From positions 1 to 35,908 of the forward strand of contig JASGMM010000014.1 of NCBI GenBank assembly GCA_030156435.1: 35,908 bases of DNA, in the 5' to 3' direction. Numbering within the stretch: the first letter of the stretch is position 1; each line of letters begins with the position of its first letter. The stretch is from Clostridiales bacterium. GTDB lineage: Bacteria > Bacillota > Clostridia > Mahellales > Mahellaceae. Below, piece by piece: positions 21,780 to 31,376 of the stretch. A program made the position numbers and the translations under genes. Under the pieces are notes generated by a model that worked only from the letters and a program-made list of their open reading frames with translations, was not told where the DNA came from and did no database searches.

Positions 21780-22784
21780 TTATTTTACGATCATCCAACC
21801 GCCGTTTTCGTTTGTTTCATTCCATTCGATTTGTATGCCCTTGTCTGTAGGATATGCAAAACCAATATCCACCCCTTTGGGAAGCCGGCTTTTATCCACT
21901 GTCAGACTGTAATCGCCGTAAGTGCGGGCTATGCTTACGCCTTCCTTTCGCTTAATATTGACTAACTCAAACAGTTTATGTGCCGGTGCGCATCCCAGCT
22001 TTGATTGCCTTATTCTTTGGCTTTCATCAGAGTCGGTACCCACGTGGCGGAAAATGATAACGGGAGCTATGGTGGACATCTGGCCTTTGCTGGCGGAGCG
22101 ATCGTGTTCGTACATGTTCAATATGGCCTCCCAAAGAAGCGAAAGATCATCTTCCGAGAATCCTGTGTCGTCGGCCAAATTAGCGCTTATGAAGCCCCTG
22201 CCTTCATAGAGCCCATATGGTATGAGCTGCTTTCTTCCCATGGTCCGCAATTTATCTTCCGGTTGTTCTTTTTCCCATTTCTCATAATCGTCATATGTTT
22301 CAGCGCCTTTGACATCTTGCGTAACAGCCATGCGTGTTATAGAGATATCCAAAGGCAGTATGGGATCTATAGAACGCAGGAAGGTCAGCTGTACCGGTCC
22401 CCTTACCTGTCCGGCATTTGCCCCCGTTGACAGTACTCCGCCGAAAGTCCTTACATCGTAATAGTTTTGGCAAAGCCATTGCTTAGCAGCGTCAATTTTG
22501 TCTTTGGTACCGGCCTTTGCACCATTTGTAACCATTTCATTGGCCTTGGCTATAAACTTGTTTACATTGGTCGATTGCTGAATAATGATGGAAAAAGGCG
22601 GCTGATTTCCTCTTGCTGTTTGTATATAATTTCTTATCCTACGCTTGACAGCCACATCCGAAATCAGGCCGCACATGTCTTCAGGATCGATGCGCGGTGA
22701 GTTTCCGGCATCGGGATCGCCGTTGGGATTTCCGTTTATACATTCAACAAAGTACATAAATTCGTAACGATTGTTTATAGGCAT
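21780..22784 (-). CDS. cas7: Type I-C Cas7 (Csd2)
   Basis: 334 aa; YEFMYFVECINGNPNGDPDAGNSPRID. Confidence 0.95.
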   Translation of the reverse strand: MPINNRYEFMYFVECINGNPNGDPDAGNSPRIDPEDMCGLISDVAVKRRIRNYIQTARGNQPPFSIIIQQSTNVNKFIAKANEMVTNGAKAGTKDKIDAAKQWLCQNYYDVRTFGGVLSTGANAGQVRGPVQLTFLRSIDPILPLDISITRMAVTQDVKGAETYDDYEKWEKEQPEDKLRTMGRKQLIPYGLYEGRGFISANLADDTGFSEDDLSLLWEAILNMYEHDRSASKGQMSTIAPVIIFRHVGTDSDESQRIRQSKLGCAPAHKLFELVNIKRKEGVSIARTYGDYSLTVDKSRLPKGVDIGFAYPTDKGIQIEWNETNENGGWMIVK

Positions 22785-22801
22785 AATAATCCTCCTTATT
22801 T

Positions 22802-23185
22802 TTATAATATATTTTCCTGGCTCTTAGATCTATTTGCCATCATAGCGGCTTTCTGCTGATAATATCCCAAGGCGAAAAGCGCCTGTTCCTCGAGAGTAAG
22901 GGTCGCGGGTATATTGTCGCCTATTCTTGCCATGATATCCGCCATTTGGTTCTCATACCATACTACCAGACCCTTGCTTTCAAGCTTGGCCAAATGATAT
23001 TGGGACAGCCTTATAAGCCTGCCCATGACCAACGCCGGCGTGGTGCTTGCCGCAGAGTAATAGCGCTGTATCACTCCGGCGCCTACGTCGCCTAAAGCGG
23101 ATTGCTGCAGAGAAGCCAATACCGCCATAAGCCTGCCTGTATGATAGGCTGGCGACGGGTGTTCCTTATTTAACTCGGGCTTCAT
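22802..23185 (-). CDS. cas11c: Predicted internally initiated Cas11c small subunit (127 aa, in frame within cas8c)
   Basis: Minus strand AAAGGAGGTG-TTGATTAT-ATG: strong SD 8 nt upstream of in-frame ATG at cas8c codon 477 (MKPELNKEHPSPAYHTGRLMAVL...). Confidence 0.75.
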   Translation of the reverse strand: MKPELNKEHPSPAYHTGRLMAVLASLQQSALGDVGAGVIQRYYSAASTTPALVMGRLIRLSQYHLAKLESKGLVVWYENQMADIMARIGDNIPATLTLEEQALFALGYYQQKAAMMANRSKSQENIL

Positions 23186-24613
23186 ATAATCAACACCTCC
23201 TTTGCTGTCCTCGCGAATGAGCCAGGCTTTGAGCAATGCACAGGCTATTCGATCGAGGTTGATATCATTTTCTGTTTCAGCGTTTAAAACCTTTGATCTT
23301 ATATATCTCAAAGCCCTTTCGGGTACGGATCTCGTCAATGCGGAACCTTCCAAAATACTTCTCCACAACTTGACTATAGAAGAAGATAATTCATTATCTA
23401 TGCGTTTGAATGTATCGCCTGATCTTTCTTTTGGCCTATATCCCACTAATCGTATCAATGCGGCTGAAAGCTTGAAATCATTTGCCAAACCGTTTCCGTC
23501 CGAGCTGATGATCGAGAGATCATCGAACCATTTGCGCATATTAATTACCATGTCTGAAAAATCCCCGCACAGCCAATCTCTGACCATGACCCGGCCGCCT
23601 GAACCCGACAGTTGAAGTATATAGTATTTATTCCGCATAAATTCCGGCCTTTTGCCTTCAACTATTGACGAAAAAAGTCTTTCGACTTTAAGCTTTGCAC
23701 TAGCCTCCTCCATCCCGCTGAGATCATCGCCAAAGAGCAGAATATCGTCTTCGGCCGGTATGGGTTCTTTATACCAATGAAGGAACTTTACCCCGGCAAA
23801 CGGCCTCGGCGCTTTTTTGATGAGATCATTGAGAGCGCTGCTGTAGAGCGCCGCAGAATCTTGCGAGCAAGCCGCGTTCAGCGATTGACGGAGGCCGAAC
23901 GAGGAAAAAGAATCCTTATCAAATGATATAAGGGATGTACCACTGGATTGGCCGCCAACATCCTGTAGTCCAGTTATTTTAAAGTGGTTATATATAGGTT
24001 CTGCAACTTTGCCACTTAGGAAACAAACCATCTTCGGAGCCTCTCCCTTGTTATTTAAAGAGGCTCTGAATTCTCGCCACCATTCATGCCAGCTATCGAG
24101 CTCTACGGGATATATACCTCCTATGCGGAATGTTGCTGAATCGCCGGGCTTGGCCTTTAAACCGCTGAGCCTTGCAACAGCCTTTGCCACCTCATTTTCA
24201 TCTTTGAGAAAGTTTATGCATGGCGATAAAAGCGGTTCATATGCTGATGCCTGTTCCAACAGTTCAATAAAAAAGTTATGTTTTTGTCCGACTTTTTCTA
24301 TATACTTCTTTTTGACGATTTCAGAATCTTCCGTGCTGGCGTTTTTAGCCTTATTTTGGGCTGATTTATCCACGTCCATTTGCAAAATCGATTCCAGAGA
24401 ATCTAAGAGGAAATGACTACGGGTTACGCCGCCTGCGATAAGCTCATTTTGCTCTAGATTAGGGCACATGGGGAAGCTTCGTTTTTCTTTTATCACATCG
24501 ATGAATTCCCCTTTGTCAGACAATGCGATGGTCCAGAGGGCTTCTTTTACCTTAAATCCGCCTTCTGCATTCAAGTGGTTTTTTATAGCATACTGGGCCA
24601 ATTCATAAAGCAT
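22802..24613 (-). CDS. cas8c: Type I-C Cas8c (Csd1)
   Basis: 603 aa Csd1-like; located between cas5 and cas7. Confidence 0.93.
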   Translation of the reverse strand: MLYELAQYAIKNHLNAEGGFKVKEALWTIALSDKGEFIDVIKEKRSFPMCPNLEQNELIAGGVTRSHFLLDSLESILQMDVDKSAQNKAKNASTEDSEIVKKKYIEKVGQKHNFFIELLEQASAYEPLLSPCINFLKDENEVAKAVARLSGLKAKPGDSATFRIGGIYPVELDSWHEWWREFRASLNNKGEAPKMVCFLSGKVAEPIYNHFKITGLQDVGGQSSGTSLISFDKDSFSSFGLRQSLNAACSQDSAALYSSALNDLIKKAPRPFAGVKFLHWYKEPIPAEDDILLFGDDLSGMEEASAKLKVERLFSSIVEGKRPEFMRNKYYILQLSGSGGRVMVRDWLCGDFSDMVINMRKWFDDLSIISSDGNGLANDFKLSAALIRLVGYRPKERSGDTFKRIDNELSSSIVKLWRSILEGSALTRSVPERALRYIRSKVLNAETENDINLDRIACALLKAWLIREDSKGGVDYMKPELNKEHPSPAYHTGRLMAVLASLQQSALGDVGAGVIQRYYSAASTTPALVMGRLIRLSQYHLAKLESKGLVVWYENQMADIMARIGDNIPATLTLEEQALFALGYYQQKAAMMANRSKSQENIL

Positions 24614-24618
24614 TTATA

Positions 24619-25326
24619 TCACCTCCTTGGTTTTATTACCTGACTGCTTGCCCAATCCGGCACCTCCAATACACCGTCTTTAAGCTCAGCCTTGAATAGG
24701 CTTATAAATGGCTCCGCGTAGTCTTTTTGCATATCGTCTAAGTCAAAGACGTCATAAAGCATCCAGCCTATTTCCAGATTTTCTTTTATTGGCTGATGCT
24801 GCATGGAGGAAGGCTCGAAATACGCCGCGAACTCGCGGCATCCGAAATAAGGCTGATAATAGCACTTACCGGATTCTATGCGCCTTTGGGCTTGTTCCAT
24901 AATGCCTTTCAATTTAACCTCAAAACCCTTTCTTGGCTGGATACGGGCATATATCCTGTAACGCACATCTTTTAGAGCCATGGTTTGCCTTTGTGTACGC
25001 CCTTGCTGATCGCTCCCTACTAAATCTTTTGTAGCGTCGGCTATTATAACAGGCGCTTCTGTACCTCCCTTCATAGCCTTGTTAACGGCCGCTTGGCTTA
25101 TCTTGTCCTTCACCTCATTGCGCCTGAGCGCGATGAAACGTATCGGCTTCAGAACCTCAATCCGTTCTATTCTCCAACAGAATTCCTCGGGCTTGACATA
25201 TATGGCATCCAGCAGGCCGCGGGCTGCGGAAGGCGTCATGACGGGGTAGGAGAATCTTTCGACCTTGGCCTCCGGGCGCGTGAAACAAGCCAAATCCCCC
25301 CATGCTTCAATTATAAAATCTTTCAT
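24619..25326 (-). CDS. cas5c: Type I-C Cas5 (Cas5c/Csd5, pre-crRNA endonuclease)
   Basis: ORF 24619..25383; start at 25326 preferred (AGGAGGTGAACGAT-ATG); MKDFIIEAWGDLACFTRPEAKVERFSYPVMTPSAARG. Confidence 0.94.
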   Translation of the reverse strand: MKDFIIEAWGDLACFTRPEAKVERFSYPVMTPSAARGLLDAIYVKPEEFCWRIERIEVLKPIRFIALRRNEVKDKISQAAVNKAMKGGTEAPVIIADATKDLVGSDQQGRTQRQTMALKDVRYRIYARIQPRKGFEVKLKGIMEQAQRRIESGKCYYQPYFGCREFAAYFEPSSMQHQPIKENLEIGWMLYDVFDLDDMQKDYAEPFISLFKAELKDGVLEVPDWASSQVIKPRR

Positions 25327-25339
25327 ATCGTTCACCTCC

Positions 25340-27577
25340 TTACGCTGTATAAAATTGTTCACAATCCGAAATTGATGTATCAAAACCTATATCGGATGAA
25401 TAGGCTTTTTCGTTTAGTAATATATACCATCCGGTGGATTCTCCTTTTTTATCCTTGATCTCCTCCAGATAATCATACACCGAATCATTTTTTTTATCGT
25501 TTATAAATATACCGACCGATAATTGGCGGGCGGCATTCAGCCATTTTCTGTTTATCTCACCTTTACGGGCGATACGGCATAATTCTCTATACGTATCGAT
25601 TTTAGGTTGATATGGTACCAATATATTAACTGTGCGTTGAGGTATCCAATGATATAACTTTGAAACCTCCTGATAATCCTGAGCTTCAATGGCCGCTTTA
25701 AGCTTTTGATTTTTGTCGTCAAGCCTGGCGTCTTTAAAAAATCTGCTATAGTAATCGTTTATGACGTCTGTATTATAGATATCTATGTCGCCCTTTTGAA
25801 GCATTTCTTTCAATACGATCGTCGCTAATTGATAATCCTTTGTGGGATATATTTCTTCGTCGTTCAAAGGTATAAATACATTAATCTTGCCACGGTTGTT
25901 TTTGCCGTTTCTGTTGCAGCGCCCGGATGCCTGTATTATTGCTTCCAGCGGCGCTATGGCTCTGAAAACCGCAGGGAAATCCAGATCGACGCCGGTTTCT
26001 ACGCATTGTGTGGATATAAGGCGGCATGTTTGTCTATCTTCAAGCCTGGCTTTAACCGTTTCCAATACATCGAGCCTATGTGCCGGACACATCGTAGTGG
26101 ATAAATGAAATGTTCCATCGGTTTTATCCAAACATTTATAAAGCTTTTGAGCATGTTTTTTTATATTTACGATAGATAGTACCTGTTTTTGCCGAGTCAG
26201 TTCATCAGCTAATTCTTCCCAAGAGATCCTATCTCTTTGCCATATCACTTCTACCCGCTGGGAGCGATTGAAGAGATCCAATTCCCTTGGCACGATTTCT
26301 TTTGGTGTCCAACCCGAAACGGTATAATACTTGACATCCTGATCCAAAATGCCAAAGGCGGGCTGTGTTGCCGTGGAGAATAAAACAGAACTGCCATATC
26401 CCCCGCAGAGCTCCGAAAGAGCAGCCAATGTGGGTATGACAAGATCGGGGGGCATGGTTTGCGCCTCATCGAACAAAATCACGGATTTTGCCATATTGTG
26501 CAGCCTGCGGCACACCGACGGGCGATTTGAAAATAAAGTCTCGAAAAACTTTACCGTGGTAGTTATTACTATAGGAGCATCCCAGTTTTCGGATAAATAC
26601 CTCAAATAATTATCATCCGGCCACTCCATAAGGCTATGGTCCTCAAGCACATAACCCCTATCGGGTAACGGCTCTAACACATCCTTATATATCTTACCGG
26701 TTTGCTCTATGATATTAAGGAATGGCAATACGAATATTATCCTCTTTAATCCGTTTACTTGCGCATGCTTTAAGGCAAAAGCGAGCATGGCTAAGGTTTT
26801 CCCCGAGCCCGTGGGTGCGGTAAGTGTAAATAAGCCCTTTGGATATTGACCGACTTTTAAGCAGGTATCAAAGAGATCGTTTCTCATCGATGCGATGTTT
26901 GCGCTGGCTTTCGAGCTCGCCTTGATGAAGGCCATGTATTCGCCTAGCCTTTCTAAGTCCCGTTGCGGATTAAGCTCAGCACCTTTTTTTCTAGAAACCG
27001 GAGCCTGGCTTGCAGAGTTAAAATGAGCTTCGGTAGCTATAAAATCCGCATCGACGAGAGCGGAGAAAAGCATGCGGACATAGAGCATGGATGATATATA
27101 ACGCTTATTTATATATTCATTTGTATAATTGCTCGTTATCTGTTCCGGCAAGCTTCCACCGTCTTCATAAAATCTATCAAGCAATAATTCGGTGTTCCTG
27201 CATGAGTATCGTTTGCCTGAAGGTGAGATTTCTTCGTCCATCTTCACGCTTGCCTCAAGGTCTCTGTGGAAGCCGCGCTGTAAACCGTCGTGATGCCCTT
27301 GAATTGCCAGTGCTGCGGCCATACCGCTTTTGCCGTATTTTTTTAGCGCTGCCAGCGCGCCGGGAGTAGCATGATCGACGTGTATCTCTTCATGGCTCAA
27401 TACCTTCTGAAACAGATCGCTGTATTTGCCGATATCATGAAGCAAACCGGTTGTTCTCGCCTCCGTTTCGGCCCCCCAGACCGAGGCATATTCTTCAGCT
27501 AGCTTTGTAACCGCTGATAAATGCTCTATTACCGACTCTTTATAACCGGCGTCATTTTCGGAATGAGCGTAATACAT
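25340..27577 (-). CDS. cas3: CRISPR-associated helicase/nuclease Cas3 (HD + DExH)
   Basis: ORF 25340..27610; start at 27577 preferred (GAAAGGAGGGGGCCG-ATG). HD motif GLLHDIGKYSDLFQ, Walker A TAPTGSGKT, LFDEAQ. Confidence 0.95.
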   Translation of the reverse strand: MYYAHSENDAGYKESVIEHLSAVTKLAEEYASVWGAETEARTTGLLHDIGKYSDLFQKVLSHEEIHVDHATPGALAALKKYGKSGMAAALAIQGHHDGLQRGFHRDLEASVKMDEEISPSGKRYSCRNTELLLDRFYEDGGSLPEQITSNYTNEYINKRYISSMLYVRMLFSALVDADFIATEAHFNSASQAPVSRKKGAELNPQRDLERLGEYMAFIKASSKASANIASMRNDLFDTCLKVGQYPKGLFTLTAPTGSGKTLAMLAFALKHAQVNGLKRIIFVLPFLNIIEQTGKIYKDVLEPLPDRGYVLEDHSLMEWPDDNYLRYLSENWDAPIVITTTVKFFETLFSNRPSVCRRLHNMAKSVILFDEAQTMPPDLVIPTLAALSELCGGYGSSVLFSTATQPAFGILDQDVKYYTVSGWTPKEIVPRELDLFNRSQRVEVIWQRDRISWEELADELTRQKQVLSIVNIKKHAQKLYKCLDKTDGTFHLSTTMCPAHRLDVLETVKARLEDRQTCRLISTQCVETGVDLDFPAVFRAIAPLEAIIQASGRCNRNGKNNRGKINVFIPLNDEEIYPTKDYQLATIVLKEMLQKGDIDIYNTDVINDYYSRFFKDARLDDKNQKLKAAIEAQDYQEVSKLYHWIPQRTVNILVPYQPKIDTYRELCRIARKGEINRKWLNAARQLSVGIFINDKKNDSVYDYLEEIKDKKGESTGWYILLNEKAYSSDIGFDTSISDCEQFYTA

Positions 27578-27701
27578 CGGCCCCCTCCTTTCTAAAGATA
27601 AATTTACCATATAAATAATATCATATCGGCGCTTTATAGCGGTAGCATTTTAAAAATAATGTGGTAGAATATATTTATAAAATAAAAAGGATGTTCTTTG
27701 T

Positions 27702-28967
27702 ATGGCCAAAATAGCTGTAATAGCCGATGATTTAACCGGTGCCAATGCTAGCGCTATATTGCTCAAAGGCAAGGGGTTTACCGCAGCCACTGTCATGGAT
27801 ATGGATGTCTTAGAGGAATATGCGCCTCTATATGACGTGTTGTCTACTACTACCGACAGCCGCAGTATGCCAGCCGAGAGTGCATATAAGAGTGTAAAGC
27901 GCGTGATGGAGCGACTTAAAACCGTTGGGAGGATTGAACTTTTTTGCAAGCGCATAGATACCACATTGCGCGGCAATATAGGCGCTGAAATAGATGCTGC
28001 TTTGGACGCGTTAGATCATCGATATATTGCCGTAGTGGTGCCGGCATATCCTTTATCCGGCAGGATATGCGCCGGCGGCTATGTGCTTGTGGATGATATA
28101 CCCCTCCAGCAGACTGATGTGGCCAATGATCCAAAAACGCCGGTAAGTTCATCCAAAGTCGCCGATATAATATCCAAACAAAGCAGGCGTAAGATCGTAA
28201 ATATAGGACTGGATCAAGTGCTGGCTGGACAGGAGCACTTGTATGACGCGATAAGTAGCATTGGTGCTGGCGGCATAGCCGTGATAGATGCTACGATGCA
28301 AAGTCATATAGACGTGATAGCAAATGCATGTTGCCAAAGCGGATTGCCCATAATACCTGTGGATCCTGGGCCATTTTCGACAGCTATGGCGGCTAATCTG
28401 TACAAAGAAGAGGGGAGAGCTACGCATATATTGTTAATTGCGGGCAGTGTATCTGAGCTTACCAGAAGGCAGGTCGATACTGTCAGCCACAAGCTTGGCG
28501 TCCCTTGGATAGCTGTAGACGTGTCGCTGTTATTGAGCCCCAACAGGGATGCGGAGATACAGCGTGTGTTTGCGGAGGCAGGGCGAGCTTTTCGGCATCA
28601 TCCTATAGTCGGCATAGCTACCGCAATACAAGATGCGCAAATTGTGCGGGTCGAGGATATGCAAGCTGCATCCGCTGTTATAAATAAAGCACTGGCAGAT
28701 ATAACATTGAGTCTATTAAATGATGATAGGCTTGGCATAAAAGCTTTGTATGCGAGCGGAGGCGATGTGACAGCCGCGATATGTGTCGCCATCGGCGCGG
28801 ATGGTATAGAATTAAAAGGCGAGGCATTGCCTCTGGCGACATGCGGCAGATTGATAGGCGGTGAATTTGCTGGCTTACCACTGATTACAAAAGGGGGACT
28901 TGTAGGCGGCGATGATGCCATTATAAAATGCATAGAATATTTAAGAAAGGTGGCAGATGATGGATAA
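27702..28967 (+). CDS. Four-carbon acid sugar kinase (DUF1537, DtnK/OtnK family)
   Basis: 421 aa; [18 protein letters not shown] and C-terminal [14 protein letters not shown]. Confidence 0.9.
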   Translation: MAKIAVIADDLTGANASAILLKGKGFTAATVMDMDVLEEYAPLYDVLSTTTDSRSMPAESAYKSVKRVMERLKTVGRIELFCKRIDTTLRGNIGAEIDAALDALDHRYIAVVVPAYPLSGRICAGGYVLVDDIPLQQTDVANDPKTPVSSSKVADIISKQSRRKIVNIGLDQVLAGQEHLYDAISSIGAGGIAVIDATMQSHIDVIANACCQSGLPIIPVDPGPFSTAMAANLYKEEGRATHILLIAGSVSELTRRQVDTVSHKLGVPWIAVDVSLLLSPNRDAEIQRVFAEAGRAFRHHPIVGIATAIQDAQIVRVEDMQAASAVINKALADITLSLLNDDRLGIKALYASGGDVTAAICVAIGADGIELKGEALPLATCGRLIGGEFAGLPLITKGGLVGGDDAIIKCIEYLRKVADDG

Positions 28968-29958
28968 GCCTATAATAGCGGTAACCGCAGGCGATCCGGC
29001 GGGTATAGGCCCGGAGATAGCCATAAAAGCCTTAAATCAGGAGGATATATATGAAATATGCAGACCTGTGCTCATATGCGGCTATGACGTAGTGGATAAC
29101 ATCATGCGCATATGCGGCATAGATGCTGATATACATGATATATCCTCTCCTGAACGAGGGGTGTATAAACACGGCATTATAGACCTTATAAACACAGGCG
29201 ATGTGAAAGTTTCGGATATTGAAATGGGTAGGATATCCGCATCATCGGGCACGGCTGGCAGCCAGTATATAGAAAAAGCTGTAGAACTAGCTATAAGTAA
29301 GAAGGTAGATGCGATCGCTACCGGTCCCATAAATAAAGAAGCATGGAAATTAGCCGGCGTGCCATATATAGGGCATACCGAGATGCTGGGCGGTATGACC
29401 GGTGTGGCCGATCCTTTGACAATGTTTCAGGTAAAAGAACTGCGAGTGTTCTTCCTGACGCGCCATGTGTCACTTAAAAAGGCCTGCAGCATGATAACTT
29501 ATGATCGCGTATACGGCTATATAAAACGTTGCGACAAAGCATTGCGGCAGTTAGGCATAAAGCAACCCTGCCAGGCGGTAGCCGGCTTGAATCCGCATGC
29601 CGGCGAGCATGGGCTTTTTGGCGATGAGGAAAGCGCCATTATAGAGCCCGCAATAAAAGACGCGAAGGCAGAAGGCTTTGAAGTATACGGTCCGTTGCCG
29701 GCCGACTCGGTATTTATGTTCGCGCTGCGCGGCTCCTATGATGCTGTATTATCCATGTATCACGATCAGGGGCATATAGCCGCTAAGATGGTGGACTTTG
29801 AGCGTACGGTGGCCCTTACGTTGGGCTTGCCATTTTTGCGTACATCGGTGGATCATGGCACCGCTTTTGATATAGCCGGCAAAGGTATTGCGAGCGCTGT
29901 AAGCATGGCGGAGGCTATACGCGTAGCGGCGCGTTATGCACGTATGTATAGCGCTTGA
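28957..29958 (+). CDS. 4-hydroxythreonine-4-phosphate dehydrogenase family (PdxA2 / D-threonate-4-P dehydrogenase)
   Basis: 333 aa; [17 protein letters not shown]-type N-terminus ([17 protein letters not shown]), [45 protein letters not shown]. Overlaps upstream kinase CDS. Confidence 0.93.
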   Translation: MMDKPIIAVTAGDPAGIGPEIAIKALNQEDIYEICRPVLICGYDVVDNIMRICGIDADIHDISSPERGVYKHGIIDLINTGDVKVSDIEMGRISASSGTAGSQYIEKAVELAISKKVDAIATGPINKEAWKLAGVPYIGHTEMLGGMTGVADPLTMFQVKELRVFFLTRHVSLKKACSMITYDRVYGYIKRCDKALRQLGIKQPCQAVAGLNPHAGEHGLFGDEESAIIEPAIKDAKAEGFEVYGPLPADSVFMFALRGSYDAVLSMYHDQGHIAAKMVDFERTVALTLGLPFLRTSVDHGTAFDIAGKGIASAVSMAEAIRVAARYARMYSA

Positions 29959-30013
29959 GTCTCTATTGTGGTATAATAGACTTAAAGATTAAATAAAAAG
30001 GGTGAGTGTACAT

Positions 30014-31186
30014 ATGGATAATTTTGAATTTTTAAGCCCTACCAAAATCATTTTCGGCAAGGGTACGGAAAACCAAGTAGGTCAAGAGATAAAGAAATGC
30101 GGGGCAAAGAAAGTATTATTTCATTACGGCGGCGGCAGCATAAAGCGCTCGGGCTTGTATGATAAAATAGTAGCTTCACTGAAAGAAGCCGGCATTGATT
30201 TTATAGAATTAGGCGGCGTACAGCCCAATCCCAGAGTAAGCCTGGTACGCGAGGGTATAAAACTCTGCCGGGATAATGGTATAGACTTTATATTGGCTGT
30301 GGGCGGCGGCAGCGTTATAGATTCGTCCAAAGCTATAGGCGTGGGCGTGCCATATAGCGGCGATGTATGGGATTTTTACGCCGGTAAAGCCGAACCGAAA
30401 GAAACGCTGCCGGTAGGCGTTGTGCTGACCATACCGGCGGCAGGCAGTGAGGCTAGCAAGAGCTCTGTTTTAACAAATGAGGACGGATGGTATAAAAGGG
30501 GCCTTAACGTAGAGATTATAAGGCCTAAATTTGCTATAATGAATCCAGAGCTTACCTTTACTCTCCCTCCTTATCAGACCGTATGCGGAGCGTCCGATAT
30601 AATGGCGCATATAATGGAGCGGTATTTTACTCATACGCCACATGTAGATTTGACCGACAGACTGTGCGAAGGCACGCTCAAGACCGTTATAAAGAACCTG
30701 CCCATAGTGCTCGAGCAGCCAGATAATTATGATGCGCGTGCCGAAATAATGTGGGCCAGTACAATAGCGCACAATGACCTTCTGAGCACCGGTCGCGTTG
30801 GCGATTGGGCATCGCATGGTATAGAACACGAGCTTAGCGGCATATACGATGTGCCTCATGGTGCCGGTTTGGCCGTAGTATTTCCGGCCTGGATGAAGTA
30901 CGTATATAAAGAAGGCGTGGATAAATTCGTGCAATTTGCGGTGCGTGTGTGGAACGTAGATATGGATTTCGAAGATCCCGAGCGTACGGCGCTGGCAGGC
31001 ATAGACAGGCTTAAAGCATTCTATAAGAGCGTTGGTCTGCCAACGTCATTAAAAGAGCTGAATATACCGGATGACAGACTGGAAGAGATGGCCGATAAAT
31101 GTACGGCTGGCGATACTCAGACTACCGGTAATTTTAAAAAGCTTGGCAAACAGGATGTATTGAATATATTAAAGATGATGTTATAG
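30014..31186 (+). CDS. Iron-containing alcohol dehydrogenase (BdhA/YugJ-like)
   Basis: ORF 30002..31186; ATG 30014 preferred. MDNFEFLSPTKIIFGKGTENQVG, GGGSVIDSSKAI and HGIEHELSGIYDVPHGAGLAVVFPAWMKY. Confidence 0.92.
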   Translation: MDNFEFLSPTKIIFGKGTENQVGQEIKKCGAKKVLFHYGGGSIKRSGLYDKIVASLKEAGIDFIELGGVQPNPRVSLVREGIKLCRDNGIDFILAVGGGSVIDSSKAIGVGVPYSGDVWDFYAGKAEPKETLPVGVVLTIPAAGSEASKSSVLTNEDGWYKRGLNVEIIRPKFAIMNPELTFTLPPYQTVCGASDIMAHIMERYFTHTPHVDLTDRLCEGTLKTVIKNLPIVLEQPDNYDARAEIMWASTIAHNDLLSTGRVGDWASHGIEHELSGIYDVPHGAGLAVVFPAWMKYVYKEGVDKFVQFAVRVWNVDMDFEDPERTALAGIDRLKAFYKSVGLPTSLKELNIPDDRLEEMADKCTAGDTQTTGNFKKLGKQDVLNILKMML

Positions 31187-31313
31187 TCATAGACCCCGCG
31201 GCTAAAGCCGGATGCTTGTAAAAGCCCTGCTATGACCCGTCTAAGTGCCACGAGCACTACAATCTATTATGATAATCCCGGTGTGCAGCCCATGGTGTTT
31301 TAGCCATGGGCTG
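31186..31313. ncRNA. Structured intergenic element of unknown identity
   Basis: Helices GTCATAG 31186-31192 / CTATGAC 31230-31236; CGGC-taaa-GCCG 31199-31210; AGTGC/GCACT 31244-31258; CAGCCCATGG/CCATGGGCTG 31286-31313. Confidence 0.4.
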
Positions 31314-31341
31314 TTGTGCCTGTCGTACCAAATGAGCTAGA

Positions 31342-31370
31342 TTGCAAAATGCCCGTCTATGGCGTATAAT
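31342..31370 (+). promoter_or_regulatory. Sigma-A promoter TTGCAA-N17-TATAAT for sua5
   Basis: TTGCAA 31342-31347, TATAAT 31365-31370. Confidence 0.6.
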
Positions 31371-31376
31371 CATTTT

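Noticed and set aside
25829-26108. Plus-strand ORFs inside cas3 considered as nested anti-CRISPR or accessory genes
   Set aside because: Fully antisense to conserved cas3 helicase motifs; no promoter or RBS.
19741-27610. Possibility of a novel or hybrid Cas locus
   Set aside because: Gene content and order (cas3-cas5c-cas8c-cas7-cas4-cas1-cas2-array) and the repeat are standard type I-C; no extra accessory gene was found.
28149-28933. Minus-strand ORFs opposite the DUF1537 kinase (for example 28598..28933)
   Set aside because: Overlapped by a conserved plus-strand CDS; no RBS or domain signal.
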